Positions 17,932 to 26,689 are shown, counted from the first letter of the stretch. The stretch: DNA of 48,995 bases from an uncultured Phycisphaerales bacterium (GCA_937871915.1 CALMPG010000178.1:1-48995), one strand, 5' to 3'. The notes: generated from the letters alone by a model not told the origin. Program-made: numbers and translations.

Positions 17932-19167
17932 ATGCCCCGAGTGACCGCCCTCGACTCCAAGCCCTTCCTGGACCACGGCAGAAGCGCGATCCAAGCGCTC
18001 CGACGGGCACTTGCCGACGTGCTCCGCTCGGTCGGGGCCGACGCGGAACAGCCCCAGGAGATTTCGCGCAAGTTCGGCCTCGACAAGACTTTGACCTGGA
18101 GGATCGCCAGGGTCGTGCGCGAGGACGATGCTTGGGAGGCAGTGGCCCACATTCCGCGCAAGCCCAGCATTGCCATCTTCGTCGAGGCGATGACCCGCTA
18201 CGGCGCTCCCGCGGATCGAGTAGACGTTCTGTGGCAGGCCCATCGCGAGTTTGAGCAGTTCATCGAGACCCACTCCGGAGACCGGGAGACGCTCGAAATG
18301 ATGGCCTCGGGGGCCGCGCGAAAGTCGGCCTCCAAGCGGCTCGAGGCGTTTCGCAAGGACGCCTACGTGGGGAACAGCGCCATCTGGGGCGTCAGCGCCC
18401 GCACCCAGTTCTCACTGAGGCTGGTCTCGCCCAGCAAGTCCGAGGGCATGCTGGACCTTGCCACCATCACCGGGCTTGCGGGGTTTCGGCGCCTTCGGTC
18501 CAATATCTCCTGGGCGATCACCTCCATCAACGACTGGGACCAGCAGGCCGCGCCTTCCAACCGGCATTTCGATCGGGCCGTGCCGCTCGATCCCAAGGTT
18601 GAACGCGGCCAACCGCCCCTGCTGCTGGACTTTTGCAACCAACCCCTCCCGCACATCGGCGTTCTCGAGCACCCAGCGGGGACCTTCCGGTACATGCTCG
18701 GGGGCGGCGCCATCGGGAACACCGCCACGGCGGACGTGGTGATGGGCTGGGTTGACCGGGACGCTGTGCCGGCGACTCAGTCGTATCCCGGCGAGCGAGG
18801 TGAGCACGGCGTGAATCTGTCAACCCCGGCGGAGTGGGTCATCCAGGACGTCCTCCTGCATCGCGATTTGTCGTTTGCCGACAACCCCGAGGCGTGCGTG
18901 TATAGCCAGCTCCCGGGCGGCCCGCTCTACCCAACGGCCGGGCCCGACGCGGCGATCCTCCCGGTGTCCGCGGAAGTGATCGACCTTGGTTCGGGCCCGC
19001 CCAACACCACCGCGCCGGAGGTTGACCGGTACAGTGAGATCGCGGAGTTTGCCGCCGCCCAGATGGGCTTTGCGCTCGACGACTACTTTGGATACCGCAT
19101 CCGCCTTCGCTATCCGCCGATCCCGTCGCTGCTCGTGCTGAGCCACGCGCTCAAGCCCCGGGTCTGA
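17932..19167 (+). CDS. Hypothetical protein with possible DNA-binding N-terminus
   Basis: 411 residues from the ATG at 17932; the frame is open further upstream to 17818, but that segment is low-complexity and overlaps the palindromes. No ribosome binding site is visible (TTCTGGTAGCATG), so it may be leaderless. Residues about 15-65 (GRSAIQALRRALADVL then ISRKFGLDKTLTWRIARVV) can be read as a helix-turn-helix, with ISRKFGLDKTLTWRIARV the likely recognition part. The rest (YGAPADRVDVLWQAHREFEQ, GVSARTQFSLRLVSPSKSEG, FRRLRSNISWAI, EWVIQDVLLHRDLSF) is a conserved-looking globular domain I do not recognise. I infer a regulator with a large effector-like domain; the name is not a function assignment. 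It is convergent with the DUF1697 gene. Confidence 0.7.
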   Translation: MPRVTALDSKPFLDHGRSAIQALRRALADVLRSVGADAEQPQEISRKFGLDKTLTWRIARVVREDDAWEAVAHIPRKPSIAIFVEAMTRYGAPADRVDVLWQAHREFEQFIETHSGDRETLEMMASGAARKSASKRLEAFRKDAYVGNSAIWGVSARTQFSLRLVSPSKSEGMLDLATITGLAGFRRLRSNISWAITSINDWDQQAAPSNRHFDRAVPLDPKVERGQPPLLLDFCNQPLPHIGVLEHPAGTFRYMLGGGAIGNTATADVVMGWVDRDAVPATQSYPGERGEHGVNLSTPAEWVIQDVLLHRDLSFADNPEACVYSQLPGGPLYPTAGPDAAILPVSAEVIDLGSGPPNTTAPEVDRYSEIAEFAAAQMGFALDDYFGYRIRLRYPPIPSLLVLSHALKPRV

Positions 19168-19205
19168 ACACAAACTCGGTCTGGCCGACTCACGAGCGTC
19201 TTGCT

Positions 19206-19781
19206 TCATGAGAGGGCGAGCATCTCGGCCAGCATGCACACCGTGCGCCAGTTGCGCATGGTGCTGGTCACCCCGAGCGTGTTGTCGATGTGCGTGTTGG
19301 TCAATCTCGTCTTCGCCGCCGAGCAGAGCAGAAATATCTCGGCTCCTCGCACCTCGAACTCGTCCCCGGGCGATCGATCCGGGTCGAGGCGCATCACCGA
19401 GGCCGCCGTTGGCCGTCGATCGAGGAATCCGACGTACAGCCCCTTTCCCCCGCGGGCCTTGGCGGCAAGCGGATGGGCGGTGCTCACCCGACAAGTCTCG
19501 GCAGCGGTCCGAACCACGATCACCGGCTTGAAGCCCAGTTGCCGCTCGATCGCCACGCCCACCGCGTCGGCTATCCGCGCGGGGGTTCTCCGAGGTCCCG
19601 GGGAGAACAGAACGTTTCCACTCTGGATGTAGGTTCGTACAGCCGACGCCCCTGCCTTCTCGAACTCACCCGCCAGCATCCCCATGGCGATCTTGTTCTT
19701 TCCTCCCACGTTCACCCCGCGCAGCAGCGCCACGTGGGTAGATCGTTTCGGCTCGCGGATCGCCGGCTGTGGTGACGCCAT
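19206..19781 (-). CDS. DUF1697 family protein
   Basis: 191 residues, matching the length and both end motifs of DUF1697: HVALLRGVNVGGKNKIAM near the N-terminus, TYIQSGNVLFS in the middle, and KTRLTNTHIDNTLGV with TMRNWRTVCMLAEML at the C-terminus. It is a small cytoplasmic alpha/beta protein of unknown function. It is the last of three minus-strand genes with short gaps (21 bp after the permease), so probably transcribed with BtpA and OppC, although no functional link is known. Confidence 0.9.
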   Translation of the reverse strand: MASPQPAIREPKRSTHVALLRGVNVGGKNKIAMGMLAGEFEKAGASAVRTYIQSGNVLFSPGPRRTPARIADAVGVAIERQLGFKPVIVVRTAAETCRVSTAHPLAAKARGGKGLYVGFLDRRPTAASVMRLDPDRSPGDEFEVRGAEIFLLCSAAKTRLTNTHIDNTLGVTSTMRNWRTVCMLAEMLALS

Positions 19782-19802
19782 GACTTCGGTCCCCGATCAT
19801 CC

Positions 19803-21086
19803 TCAGCGGCCACGCGGATCCGCCGCCTCCCGCATCGCCTCTCCCACGAAGTTCAGCGCAACCAGCGTTCCGCCCAGCAGGACACACGGGAACACCAGCA
19901 GCCACCAATGGCTCTGGCCAAGGCTCAGGGGGTTGATCTCCCCGAGTCCCTCCGCCGCCAGGTTCCCCCAACTCGGCATCGGCGGCTTCACGCCGATCCC
20001 CAGGAAACTCAGGAAACTCTCCTGCAGGATCGCCTGCGGCACCGTCAGCGTGGCGTACACCACGATCGGCCCGATGAGGTTTGGCAACAGATGCCGAACG
20101 AAGATGCCGCCGGTCGAGACCCCCATCGCCCGCGCGGCCTCAACGAATGGCTGTGCCCGCAGGCTCAGCACTTGCCCTCGAATCACCCGCGCCATGGTCA
20201 ACCAGGACACCCCGCCGATTGCCACCAGAAGCACCACCAGCCCATACACCGTCCGCCCCGAGTCCGAAACCACTCGCGCCGGCAGCGCCTCCGTCGCCCT
20301 GGCCTCGAGCCCCGCCCGGACCTCGGGATGCCCCTTCAGCCACGCGCCGACGCTCTCTCCGCCTCGCACGCCGTACCTTCCACTCTGTACCTCGGCCCTC
20401 ACCCACGCCGCCCGCGCGCCCTGCCTCGACACCCACTCTTCCATCACGCTCCCCGCGGCCACGGCCAGCAACACCACCAGCAGCACGTACGGCAGCCCGT
20501 AGAGCACATCGACGATCCGCATCATCACGCCATCGACGCGCCCACCCACGTATCCCGCGATGGCCCCGTACATCGTTCCCAACACCACCGAAATCAGCGC
20601 GGCCATCACCCCGATCCCCAGCGAAACCCCCCCACCGGCCAAGCATCGCACCAGCACATCGCGCCCCAGCAGGTCCGTGCCCATCCAGAACCAGGGCCGC
20701 GCGGCTCGGGCTTGGTCTGCCGTCGGCTCGACGCCCTCTCGCTCAAGGGTATCGACGCTCTCGCCGCGCGCTCGTGCCATCTGCTCGAGCGCCGCCGCTC
20801 TTCCCGTCGCGTCAAGGCGAGCCTGAACGGCGGGCCGGCCTCCCGAACCGCACCAGAAGGGCGGCAGGTGCCGGGCCGTCCGATGCTGCACATCGAACCG
20901 GGCCGATTCGCCTCCCCCACTGTCGCTCACGACCCCGAGCGTCCAGGGCAACGTCCCCACGCACGCAACCAGCATGACCGCTAGAACGCCCGCGCCGACC
21001 AGCGCCGTCCGAGACCGCGTGAACACGCCGCGCCACCGGGTGAACGCGCCTCCGCCCGCGGATGTGTTGCCCTGCCATTCTGCCAC
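19803..21086 (-). CDS. OppC/DppC-like ABC transporter permease with extra soluble segments
   Basis: 427 residues from a GTG at 21086 behind GAGG. TM1 is at about 28-50 and four or five further TM segments run from 153 to the end. Family motifs are MGTDLLGRDVLVRCLAGG (135-152), the EAA loop EAARAMGVSTGGIFVRHLLP (316-335, contact with the ATPase) and SFLSFLGIGVKPPMPSWGN. It is longer than usual OppC proteins (about 300 residues) because of an enlarged segment between TM1 and the GTDLLGRD motif (about 55-130) and an insertion of about 65 residues after IVDVLYGLPYVLLVVLLAVA (213-279). Neither insertion is recognised. No OppB, binding protein or ATPase is encoded in the window, so the rest of the peptide or nickel-type transporter must lie elsewhere. 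Confidence 0.88.
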   Translation of the reverse strand: MAEWQGNTSAGGGAFTRWRGVFTRSRTALVGAGVLAVMLVACVGTLPWTLGVVSDSGGGESARFDVQHRTARHLPPFWCGSGGRPAVQARLDATGRAAALEQMARARGESVDTLEREGVEPTADQARAARPWFWMGTDLLGRDVLVRCLAGGGVSLGIGVMAALISVVLGTMYGAIAGYVGGRVDGVMMRIVDVLYGLPYVLLVVLLAVAAGSVMEEWVSRQGARAAWVRAEVQSGRYGVRGGESVGAWLKGHPEVRAGLEARATEALPARVVSDSGRTVYGLVVLLVAIGGVSWLTMARVIRGQVLSLRAQPFVEAARAMGVSTGGIFVRHLLPNLIGPIVVYATLTVPQAILQESFLSFLGIGVKPPMPSWGNLAAEGLGEINPLSLGQSHWWLLVFPCVLLGGTLVALNFVGEAMREAADPRGR

Positions 21087-21144
21087 GTCGCCTCACGATC
21101 ATGCACGCCACCAGCGCCGCAAGGACGCCCCCGCGGCTCGAACT

Positions 21145-21984
21145 CTACTTCCTTGCGGCCCTGATCAGGGCCCGGCATCGACGGCGGTCGAGTTCGTTGC
21201 TCCACCGCCCGCCTCGCTTGATCCACGATCCCACGATCACTCCATCCGCACCCGCATCGAACATCGCTCCCACATTCTCCGGCGTCACGCCCGACCCGAC
21301 CAGCAGCGGCAGCCCCGAAGCGTTACGCACCTCACCCACGTCCGCCGCGCTCGCCTCGCGTCCCGTGGCCGCGCCCGTCACGATCAATCCGTCCGCGCCA
21401 AAGAACTCCGCCCCGTGCGCGGCGTCGGCCAGAGACACATCGGCAGTGATCGCGTGCGAGGCGTGCTTCTTCTTCAGATCACAGAACACCCGCACCCAAT
21501 CCGCCCCGATTGCCCTTCGATACCGGAGCAGGGGCCCCGCCTCGGCGCGAGCCAGGACCCCCTCGTCGGCAACGTGCCCGAACACGAAGTTCTCGCACCG
21601 GATGAACTCCAGCCCGCACGCGTGGGCAATCCCCACCGCCTCGCGATTGCCGCCGGAGAGCACCTGGACGCCCACGGGCATCTTCGGCCCCACCGCCTCG
21701 CGCACAGCGGCCGCGCACAGCGTCATGGCCGAGACAACCTCCGGCCCCTGCCCCGGCCCGTCGATGCCCGAGTGCACATAGGGCGCGTCGTGCATGTTCT
21801 CCACGATCACGCCGTCAAACCCCGACCGTGCGAGCATCCGAGCTTCGGCGGCGGCGAGGCTGGCGATCTTCCCCACCGCCAATCTTCCCCCGGGTGTTCC
21901 GGGGAGGGCGCGAACGTGCACCATCCCTATCACCACCCGTCCCGGGCGGCCCGCCGGCCAGAGTTGTACTCGGTTGCTCGCCAT
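21145..21984 (-). CDS. BtpA/SgcQ family protein
   Basis: 279 residues, a TIM-barrel protein of the BtpA family. Motifs are VIGMVHVRALPGTP, GFDGVIVENMHDAPY, GVQVLSGGNREAVGIA, DVSLADAAHGAEFFGADGLI, GLPLLVGSGVTPENVG and GADGVIVGSWIK. BtpA was named for a role in photosystem I biogenesis in cyanobacteria, but family members are widespread in non-phototrophs, where the reaction is unknown; some, such as SgcQ, lie in sugar-uptake clusters. It is probably the first gene of a minus-strand operon with the permease (58-bp gap) and DUF1697, and is divergent from the sigma-factor gene by 90 bp. Confidence 0.88.
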   Translation of the reverse strand: MASNRVQLWPAGRPGRVVIGMVHVRALPGTPGGRLAVGKIASLAAAEARMLARSGFDGVIVENMHDAPYVHSGIDGPGQGPEVVSAMTLCAAAVREAVGPKMPVGVQVLSGGNREAVGIAHACGLEFIRCENFVFGHVADEGVLARAEAGPLLRYRRAIGADWVRVFCDLKKKHASHAITADVSLADAAHGAEFFGADGLIVTGAATGREASAADVGEVRNASGLPLLVGSGVTPENVGAMFDAGADGVIVGSWIKRGGRWSNELDRRRCRALIRAARK

Positions 21985-22074
21985 CGAAGGTCACTTCCTG
22001 CATCCCCGGCAACGTCTCCCGCCGAGAATACGTAAACTCCCCCGCTCCCGCCTCCCCCTTCCCGATATTTCCTC

Positions 22075-22833
22075 GTGGATCCTTCACACACCGCCGCCAA
22101 CTTCCAATCCACCATCTGGTCGCTCGTCCTCGGGGCGGGCAGGGGTGGCGATCGCGCCCACCTTGAGCAACTCCTCCGCGCCTACTGGTCGCCCGTGTAT
22201 GCCTTCATTCGCCGTCAGGGTTACACCGGCCACGACGCCAGCGACCTCACGCAGGACTTCATGACCCAGGTGGTGCTCTCCCGCGATCTCATTGGGCGTG
22301 CCGACCCGGCCAAGGGTCGTTTCCGCTCGTTTCTCAAGCAGGCCCTGCGGAACTTCCTCGTGGACCAGCACAGGCTCGGCAAGGCCCACAAGGGCCGCCA
22401 GTCGGGGCGGGGCGGCCCGAACGGTCCCACGCATGTCGAACTCGACGCCTCCTGCGCACGCGACGGCGGGGCCGCTGCGAAAACGCCGCGAGGCCCGCTC
22501 GACGATTCCTTCGATCGGGCATGGGCCGCGGCCGTCGTCGAAATCACCCTGTCCCGGCTCGAAGAAGCCTGTCTCGCCGACGGTCTTGATGCGCACTGGA
22601 CGGCCTTCAACCTCAACGTTCTCGGGCCCGCGCTGCGGCGCACCACCGCCCTTCCGCTCACCGACCTCGCCCGTCGCATCAACGCGACCGACGACGCCCA
22701 GGCCAGCAACATGCTCCAAACGATGAAACGGCGCTTCCGCCGTATCTTGCGGGAGGTCATCGCCGAGACCGTGAACGACCCATCCCAGGTCGAGGATGAG
22801 CTCGGGCAGCTGCGCGACTATTTTGGAGCGTAG
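22075..22833 (+). CDS. ECF-like RNA polymerase sigma factor
   Basis: 252 residues from a GTG. Residues about 25-105 form a sigma-2 region (LEQLLRAYWSPVYAFIRRQG, DASDLTQDFMTQVV, GRFRSFLKQALRNFLVDQHR). A Gly- and Arg-rich linker of about 45 residues follows, longer than in classical ECF factors. The C-terminal part (PLTDLARRINATDDAQASNM and following LQTMKRRFRRILREVIAE) takes the position of sigma-4 but is a weak helix-turn-helix match. Proteins of this build are common in planctomycetes. It has no ribosome binding site and the upstream GATATTTCCTC suggests a leaderless transcript. No anti-sigma factor or kinase gene is adjacent. It is convergent with the dehydrogenase gene (12-bp gap). Confidence 0.8.
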   Translation: MDPSHTAANFQSTIWSLVLGAGRGGDRAHLEQLLRAYWSPVYAFIRRQGYTGHDASDLTQDFMTQVVLSRDLIGRADPAKGRFRSFLKQALRNFLVDQHRLGKAHKGRQSGRGGPNGPTHVELDASCARDGGAAAKTPRGPLDDSFDRAWAAAVVEITLSRLEEACLADGLDAHWTAFNLNVLGPALRRTTALPLTDLARRINATDDAQASNMLQTMKRRFRRILREVIAETVNDPSQVEDELGQLRDYFGA

Positions 22834-22845
22834 CGCGAACGACGC

Positions 22846-24561
22846 CTATCCCGCGCACCCGCCGAACCAGCCGTTCAGATAATCAAAGATGTCCTGAACT
22901 TCCAGGCTCCCGCTTCGGTTGAAGTCCGCCTGGCTCGACGCCACGATCCAACCGTTGAGGAAGTCGAAGATGTCCTGCACCTCCAAGGACCCGTTCCGGT
23001 TGTAGTCCGGGTTGGCCAGGGGAATGGTTCCCGACGCGGTGGGCACGAACTTGTAGATATTGGCCGGCGACTGGATGACCATGTACATCTCGCCGTAGGC
23101 ATCCTCCCCGAACGACACGCATCCCCCGCTGGCCGGCGCGGCGGGCACGTTCGGCGTGACCGCCGTCGAGCCGCCGAACACGCCGCTCCACGACGTCGGC
23201 TGGTTGAGCAGTCCGGTGCCCGGGTTGATGCTCGTCGAGTACACGGTGGACTGGCAGTAGTCCGTGAACACGTATTGCCCCTCCAGCGCGGGGATCTTGC
23301 ACCCTCGATACACATACCCACCCGTGATCGAGCACCCGAGGATGTTGGCGTTGGTTCCGGCCACCGTCAACTTTCGCGGCGGATTGGTGTTCGCCTGTGC
23401 GGTCGTGTGCGAATAGACGCCCAGTGGCGGCGTGAGGCCGGCGGCGTCGTAGGTCGCCGGGCAGAGATTCTCTCCCGGCGGATTCGGGTCCGCGTTCAGG
23501 TTGTACGCCACGGTGCCCTCGTAGCAGCGCCACCCGTAGTTTCGTCCCGCGACCGCCGCCGCGTTGTCGCCGGTGTACGCGGGTTGGAAGTCGATCTCCT
23601 CCCAGGCCCCCTGCCCGACGTCGGCCAGCCAGACGTCGCCGGTCGCTCGGTCGAACGAAAACCGCCACGTGTTGCGAAGGCCGTAGGCCCAGATCTCGCG
23701 TCGCGCCACGGCGCCGCCGTAGAGCACCACGGGCAGGGTCGGATTGTCCGCCGGAACGGCGTACGCCACGATCGAGTCGTCGTAGGTGCTCGCCGCGTTG
23801 GTGCTGGTCCAGAGCAGCCCCTGCGCCGCGGGGCCGACGGAGTCCACGTCGATTCGGATGAGCTTGCCGAGCAGCCGTCCGGTGTCCTGGCCGTTGCCGA
23901 TCTCGGGCACATGGCCCGTGCCGGTGTCGCCGCCAGCCCCGCCGTCGCCGATCGAGGCGTACAGATATCCGTCGGGCCCGAACGCCAGGCCGCCCCCGTT
24001 GTGGTTCGTGGCGGTCGTCGAGGTCGGATGCTGTACGCGCAGCACGATCCGGCCGGTGGAAATGTCCGCCACCGGGTTGTTCCGGTCGGGCACGATGAAC
24101 TCGACGATGTTCTGCGTGTAGTTGAAGCCGGTGGGCATCCCGGTGATCGTCGTGCTGCTGTAGTAGACGTAGAACTTCCCATTGCTCTGATATTGCGGGT
24201 GGAAGGCCAGGCCCAGCAGCCCCCGTTCATCGCTGTTGTTGGCCGGCGTCTGAGGGGGCGACAAGACCGCCGGACGCAACGCCGAGAACAGATTCAGGAA
24301 TGCGGACGCCGAAGGCTGCAGCGCGGGCATCGGCTGCGTGGTCAGATCGATGGTCCTGATCTGTCCGCCCTTCTGCAGCACGAACACACGCTTGAAGTCC
24401 CCCGGAGCGAACGTCAGACCGATCGGTCGCACCAGCGGATCCGGATCGGCGCTCGACGAGATCGGCATCGCCACCCATTGCGCGTGCGCGCGCTGGAGGC
24501 TCGCCACAGAAGCCGCGAGCGCGAGTCCAGCCGCCATCGTCCACGTAGTCGCTTTCGTCAT
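22846..24561 (-). CDS. Secreted glucose/sorbosone dehydrogenase-type protein with dockerin-like tail
   Basis: 571 residues from the ATG at 24561, preferred over the adjacent GTG at 24564 because GGAG lies 7 bp before it. A signal peptide ends near ASLQRAHAQ. The PQQ-dependent sugar dehydrogenase-like six-bladed beta-propeller shows RGLLGLAFHPQY, NHNGGGLAFGPDGYLYAS followed by IGDGG, LLGKLIRIDVDS and IWAYGLRNTWRFSFDR. In this family a conserved His binds or oxidises the sugar next to PQQ; many members lack demonstrated activity. The C-terminus holds two clear dockerin-type repeats (ADFNRSGSLEVQDIFDYLNG has the D-x-N-x-S-G calcium-loop spacing) and ends GGCAG. It thus links an enzyme-like module to the same tail type as the GACC proteins. 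Confidence 0.88.
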   Translation of the reverse strand: MTKATTWTMAAGLALAASVASLQRAHAQWVAMPISSSADPDPLVRPIGLTFAPGDFKRVFVLQKGGQIRTIDLTTQPMPALQPSASAFLNLFSALRPAVLSPPQTPANNSDERGLLGLAFHPQYQSNGKFYVYYSSTTITGMPTGFNYTQNIVEFIVPDRNNPVADISTGRIVLRVQHPTSTTATNHNGGGLAFGPDGYLYASIGDGGAGGDTGTGHVPEIGNGQDTGRLLGKLIRIDVDSVGPAAQGLLWTSTNAASTYDDSIVAYAVPADNPTLPVVLYGGAVARREIWAYGLRNTWRFSFDRATGDVWLADVGQGAWEEIDFQPAYTGDNAAAVAGRNYGWRCYEGTVAYNLNADPNPPGENLCPATYDAAGLTPPLGVYSHTTAQANTNPPRKLTVAGTNANILGCSITGGYVYRGCKIPALEGQYVFTDYCQSTVYSTSINPGTGLLNQPTSWSGVFGGSTAVTPNVPAAPASGGCVSFGEDAYGEMYMVIQSPANIYKFVPTASGTIPLANPDYNRNGSLEVQDIFDFLNGWIVASSQADFNRSGSLEVQDIFDYLNGWFGGCAG

Positions 24562-24807
24562 CACGGTGCTCCATCAAGTCAACACACAACCCGCCGACCG
24601 AGTCCATCGGTTCTGAAACCGTTCGCATCCCGCTCCGCGCGGGTTCCCCGGGAACTCCCTGCACTTATCGGCCCCGACGAGCGACGGGGCACCCCAAGGA
24701 TGCCCCACAACCGCTCTCTCGCCCAACTTCCCATGGGGATTCGTCCGCAAACGTATACTCACACACACCAGTTCCGGCCCGACCACAGGCCAACCCCGGG
24801 GCACACC

Positions 24808-26640
24808 ATGAGCACCATCAATCCGACCACGCCGGCCTCGCCCACCAAGCCCCACGCGCGCCCGGCGCCCGCCGTCGATCCGCACACCGTCACGATCTCG
24901 GGCCTCGTCTTGAATCCCACCTACGCGCCGTCGAACCCGCCCGAGTCGCTCAGGCACTTCGAGCGCGACATCAACGCCCCCGGCAAGTACCCCTTCACGC
25001 GCGGCCTCTTCCCCGACGGCTACCGCTCTCGCCTCTGGACGATGCGCCAGTTCGCCGGATTCGGCTCCGCCGACGATACCAACAACCGGTTCAAGTACCT
25101 CCTGGAGCAGGCCCGGTCGTCCAACAAGGTCGCGTCGAACACCGGCCTCTCCACCGCGTTCGATCTTCCCACGCTCATGGGACGCGACTCGGACGACGAA
25201 CTCTCCGCCGGCGAGGTCGGCCGCTGCGGCGTCGCCATCGACACCATCGAGGACATGCACCGCCTCTATGCCGACATCCCCGTGGGGGCGGTCACCGTCT
25301 CGCAGACCATCAACGGGCCCGCCTGCGTGATCTGGGCCATGTACCTGGCCATGGCCAAGCAGCGGAACATCTCCTGGAACGACCTCGGCGGCACGCTCCA
25401 GAACGACATCCTCAAAGAGTTCCACTCGCAAAACGAGTTCATCTACCCGCCCGACCACAGCGTGAAACTCGTGGTGGACACCATCGAGTTCCAGTCCCGC
25501 TTTGTCCCCAAGTGGAACTCCGTCTCCATCTCCGGCTACCACATCCGCGAGGCCGGCTCTACCGCCACCCAGGAACTCGCCTTCACCCTCCGCGACGGCC
25601 TCGAATACGTCGAAGCCTGCCTCGAGCGCGGCCTCCCGCTCGATTCCTTCGCCCCGCGCCTCTCCTTCTTCTTCAACTCACACAACGAGTTCTTCGAGGA
25701 AATCTGCAAGCTCCGCGCCGCCCGTCGCATCTGGGCCCGCGCCATGAAGCACCGCTACGGCGCAACCAGCGAACGCAGCATGTTCATGAAGACCCACGTC
25801 CAGACCGCCGGTTGCTCGCTCACCGAGCAGCAGCCCATGAACAACATCGTCCGCGTCGCCTACCAGGCCATGGCCGCGGCGCTCGGCGGGTGCCAGTCCC
25901 TCCACACCGATTCCATGGACGAGACCCTCGGCCTTCCGACCGAGCAGGCCGTCACGGTCGCTCTCCGCACGCAGCAGATCCTCGCGTACGAAACGGGCGT
26001 CACCCGCACCGTCGATCCTCTCGGCGGGAGTTGGTTCATCGAATCGCTCACCGACAAGATGGAGTCCGACGCCCTCGACTACCTCATGGAAATCGACCGC
26101 ATGGGTGAGTACGGAGCCGCGCTCGGACGGGGTGGCACTGGCAGCTCGTCTGCCAGTGGGGGTGCCAACCTCGATCTCTCGAAACACCCGGCGTACACCG
26201 CGCGCCCCACCTACGGCCGCTCCGTCGTCGCCGGGATCAACAAGGGGTACTTCCGCCGCCAGATTGCCGAGGCCTCCTACCGCTTCAGCGAGGAGTGCGA
26301 GGCCCACGACCGCATCATCGTGGGTGTCAATGCCTTCACCGAGGGCTCCGATGAGCGTCCCATCGACATCCTCCAGATTCCCCATACCGTCGAGACCGAT
26401 CAGGTCGATCGCCTGACCAAGTTCAAGGCCAAGCGCGACGCGGCGGGCGTCCAGAAGGCCCTGGACCGAATCCGCGAGACCGCCCGCAAGGGCGACCCGG
26501 CCCTCGACGCCCAAGGCCTGGACACCTTCAACCTCATGCCCGCCCTCGTGGACGGGGCGCTGGCCAACTGCACGCTCGGCGAGATGGTGCAGGCCATGGC
26601 GGATGTGTATGGGCGGTATACCGGGGGGCCGGAGTGGTAA
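24808..26640 (+). CDS. icmA-like: Acyl-CoA mutase large subunit, isobutyryl-CoA-mutase-like active site
   Basis: 610 residues: the catalytic TIM barrel of the B12-dependent acyl-CoA mutase family without a C-terminal cobalamin-binding domain. The start is the ATG after GGGGCACACC; a TATACT box at 24754 could be a -10. Core motifs are RLWTMRQFAGFGSADDTNN, SNTGLSTAFDLPTLMGRD, TISQTINGP-type VSQTINGPACVIWA, LQNDILKEFHSQNEFIYPP and SISGYHIREAGSTATQELAF (His245, the conserved B12 and substrate-site His). Phe82 replaces the Tyr and Gln208 replaces the Arg that methylmalonyl-CoA mutase uses to hold the substrate carboxylate; this Phe/Gln pair is the published signature of isobutyryl-CoA mutase. Residues about 440-470 are an insertion containing a DNA palindrome. 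A separate small B12-binding subunit is expected but not in the window. Confidence 0.9.
   Translation: MSTINPTTPASPTKPHARPAPAVDPHTVTISGLVLNPTYAPSNPPESLRHFERDINAPGKYPFTRGLFPDGYRSRLWTMRQFAGFGSADDTNNRFKYLLEQARSSNKVASNTGLSTAFDLPTLMGRDSDDELSAGEVGRCGVAIDTIEDMHRLYADIPVGAVTVSQTINGPACVIWAMYLAMAKQRNISWNDLGGTLQNDILKEFHSQNEFIYPPDHSVKLVVDTIEFQSRFVPKWNSVSISGYHIREAGSTATQELAFTLRDGLEYVEACLERGLPLDSFAPRLSFFFNSHNEFFEEICKLRAARRIWARAMKHRYGATSERSMFMKTHVQTAGCSLTEQQPMNNIVRVAYQAMAAALGGCQSLHTDSMDETLGLPTEQAVTVALRTQQILAYETGVTRTVDPLGGSWFIESLTDKMESDALDYLMEIDRMGEYGAALGRGGTGSSSASGGANLDLSKHPAYTARPTYGRSVVAGINKGYFRRQIAEASYRFSEECEAHDRIIVGVNAFTEGSDERPIDILQIPHTVETDQVDRLTKFKAKRDAAGVQKALDRIRETARKGDPALDAQGLDTFNLMPALVDGALANCTLGEMVQAMADVYGRYTGGPEW
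26134..26166. repeat. REP-like palindrome inside the mutase gene
   Basis: CACTGGCAG (26136-26144) pairs perfectly with CTGCCAGTG (26150-26158) around CTCGT; outer GGCAC (26134-26138) also matches GTGCC at 26162-26166. In the protein it encodes the low-complexity stretch GTGSSSASGGA (about residues 443-453), in frame. I recall similar TGGCACTGGCA palindromes as dispersed repeats in planctomycete genomes. Confidence 0.65.
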
Positions 26641-26689
26641 GCGATTGATCCCCGCTCTGTAGCATTACCTGTATCGTGGGACGCTGCAC

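Noticed and set aside
23275..24807. Upstream extension of the mutase reading frame
   Set aside because: The frame is open to 23275 only because it lies opposite the GC-rich dehydrogenase gene; homology begins after the ATG at 24808.
24808..26640. Methylmalonyl-CoA mutase as the product name
   Set aside because: The carboxylate-binding Tyr and Arg are replaced by Phe82 and Gln208 and the B12 domain is missing; an isobutyryl-type mutase fits better.
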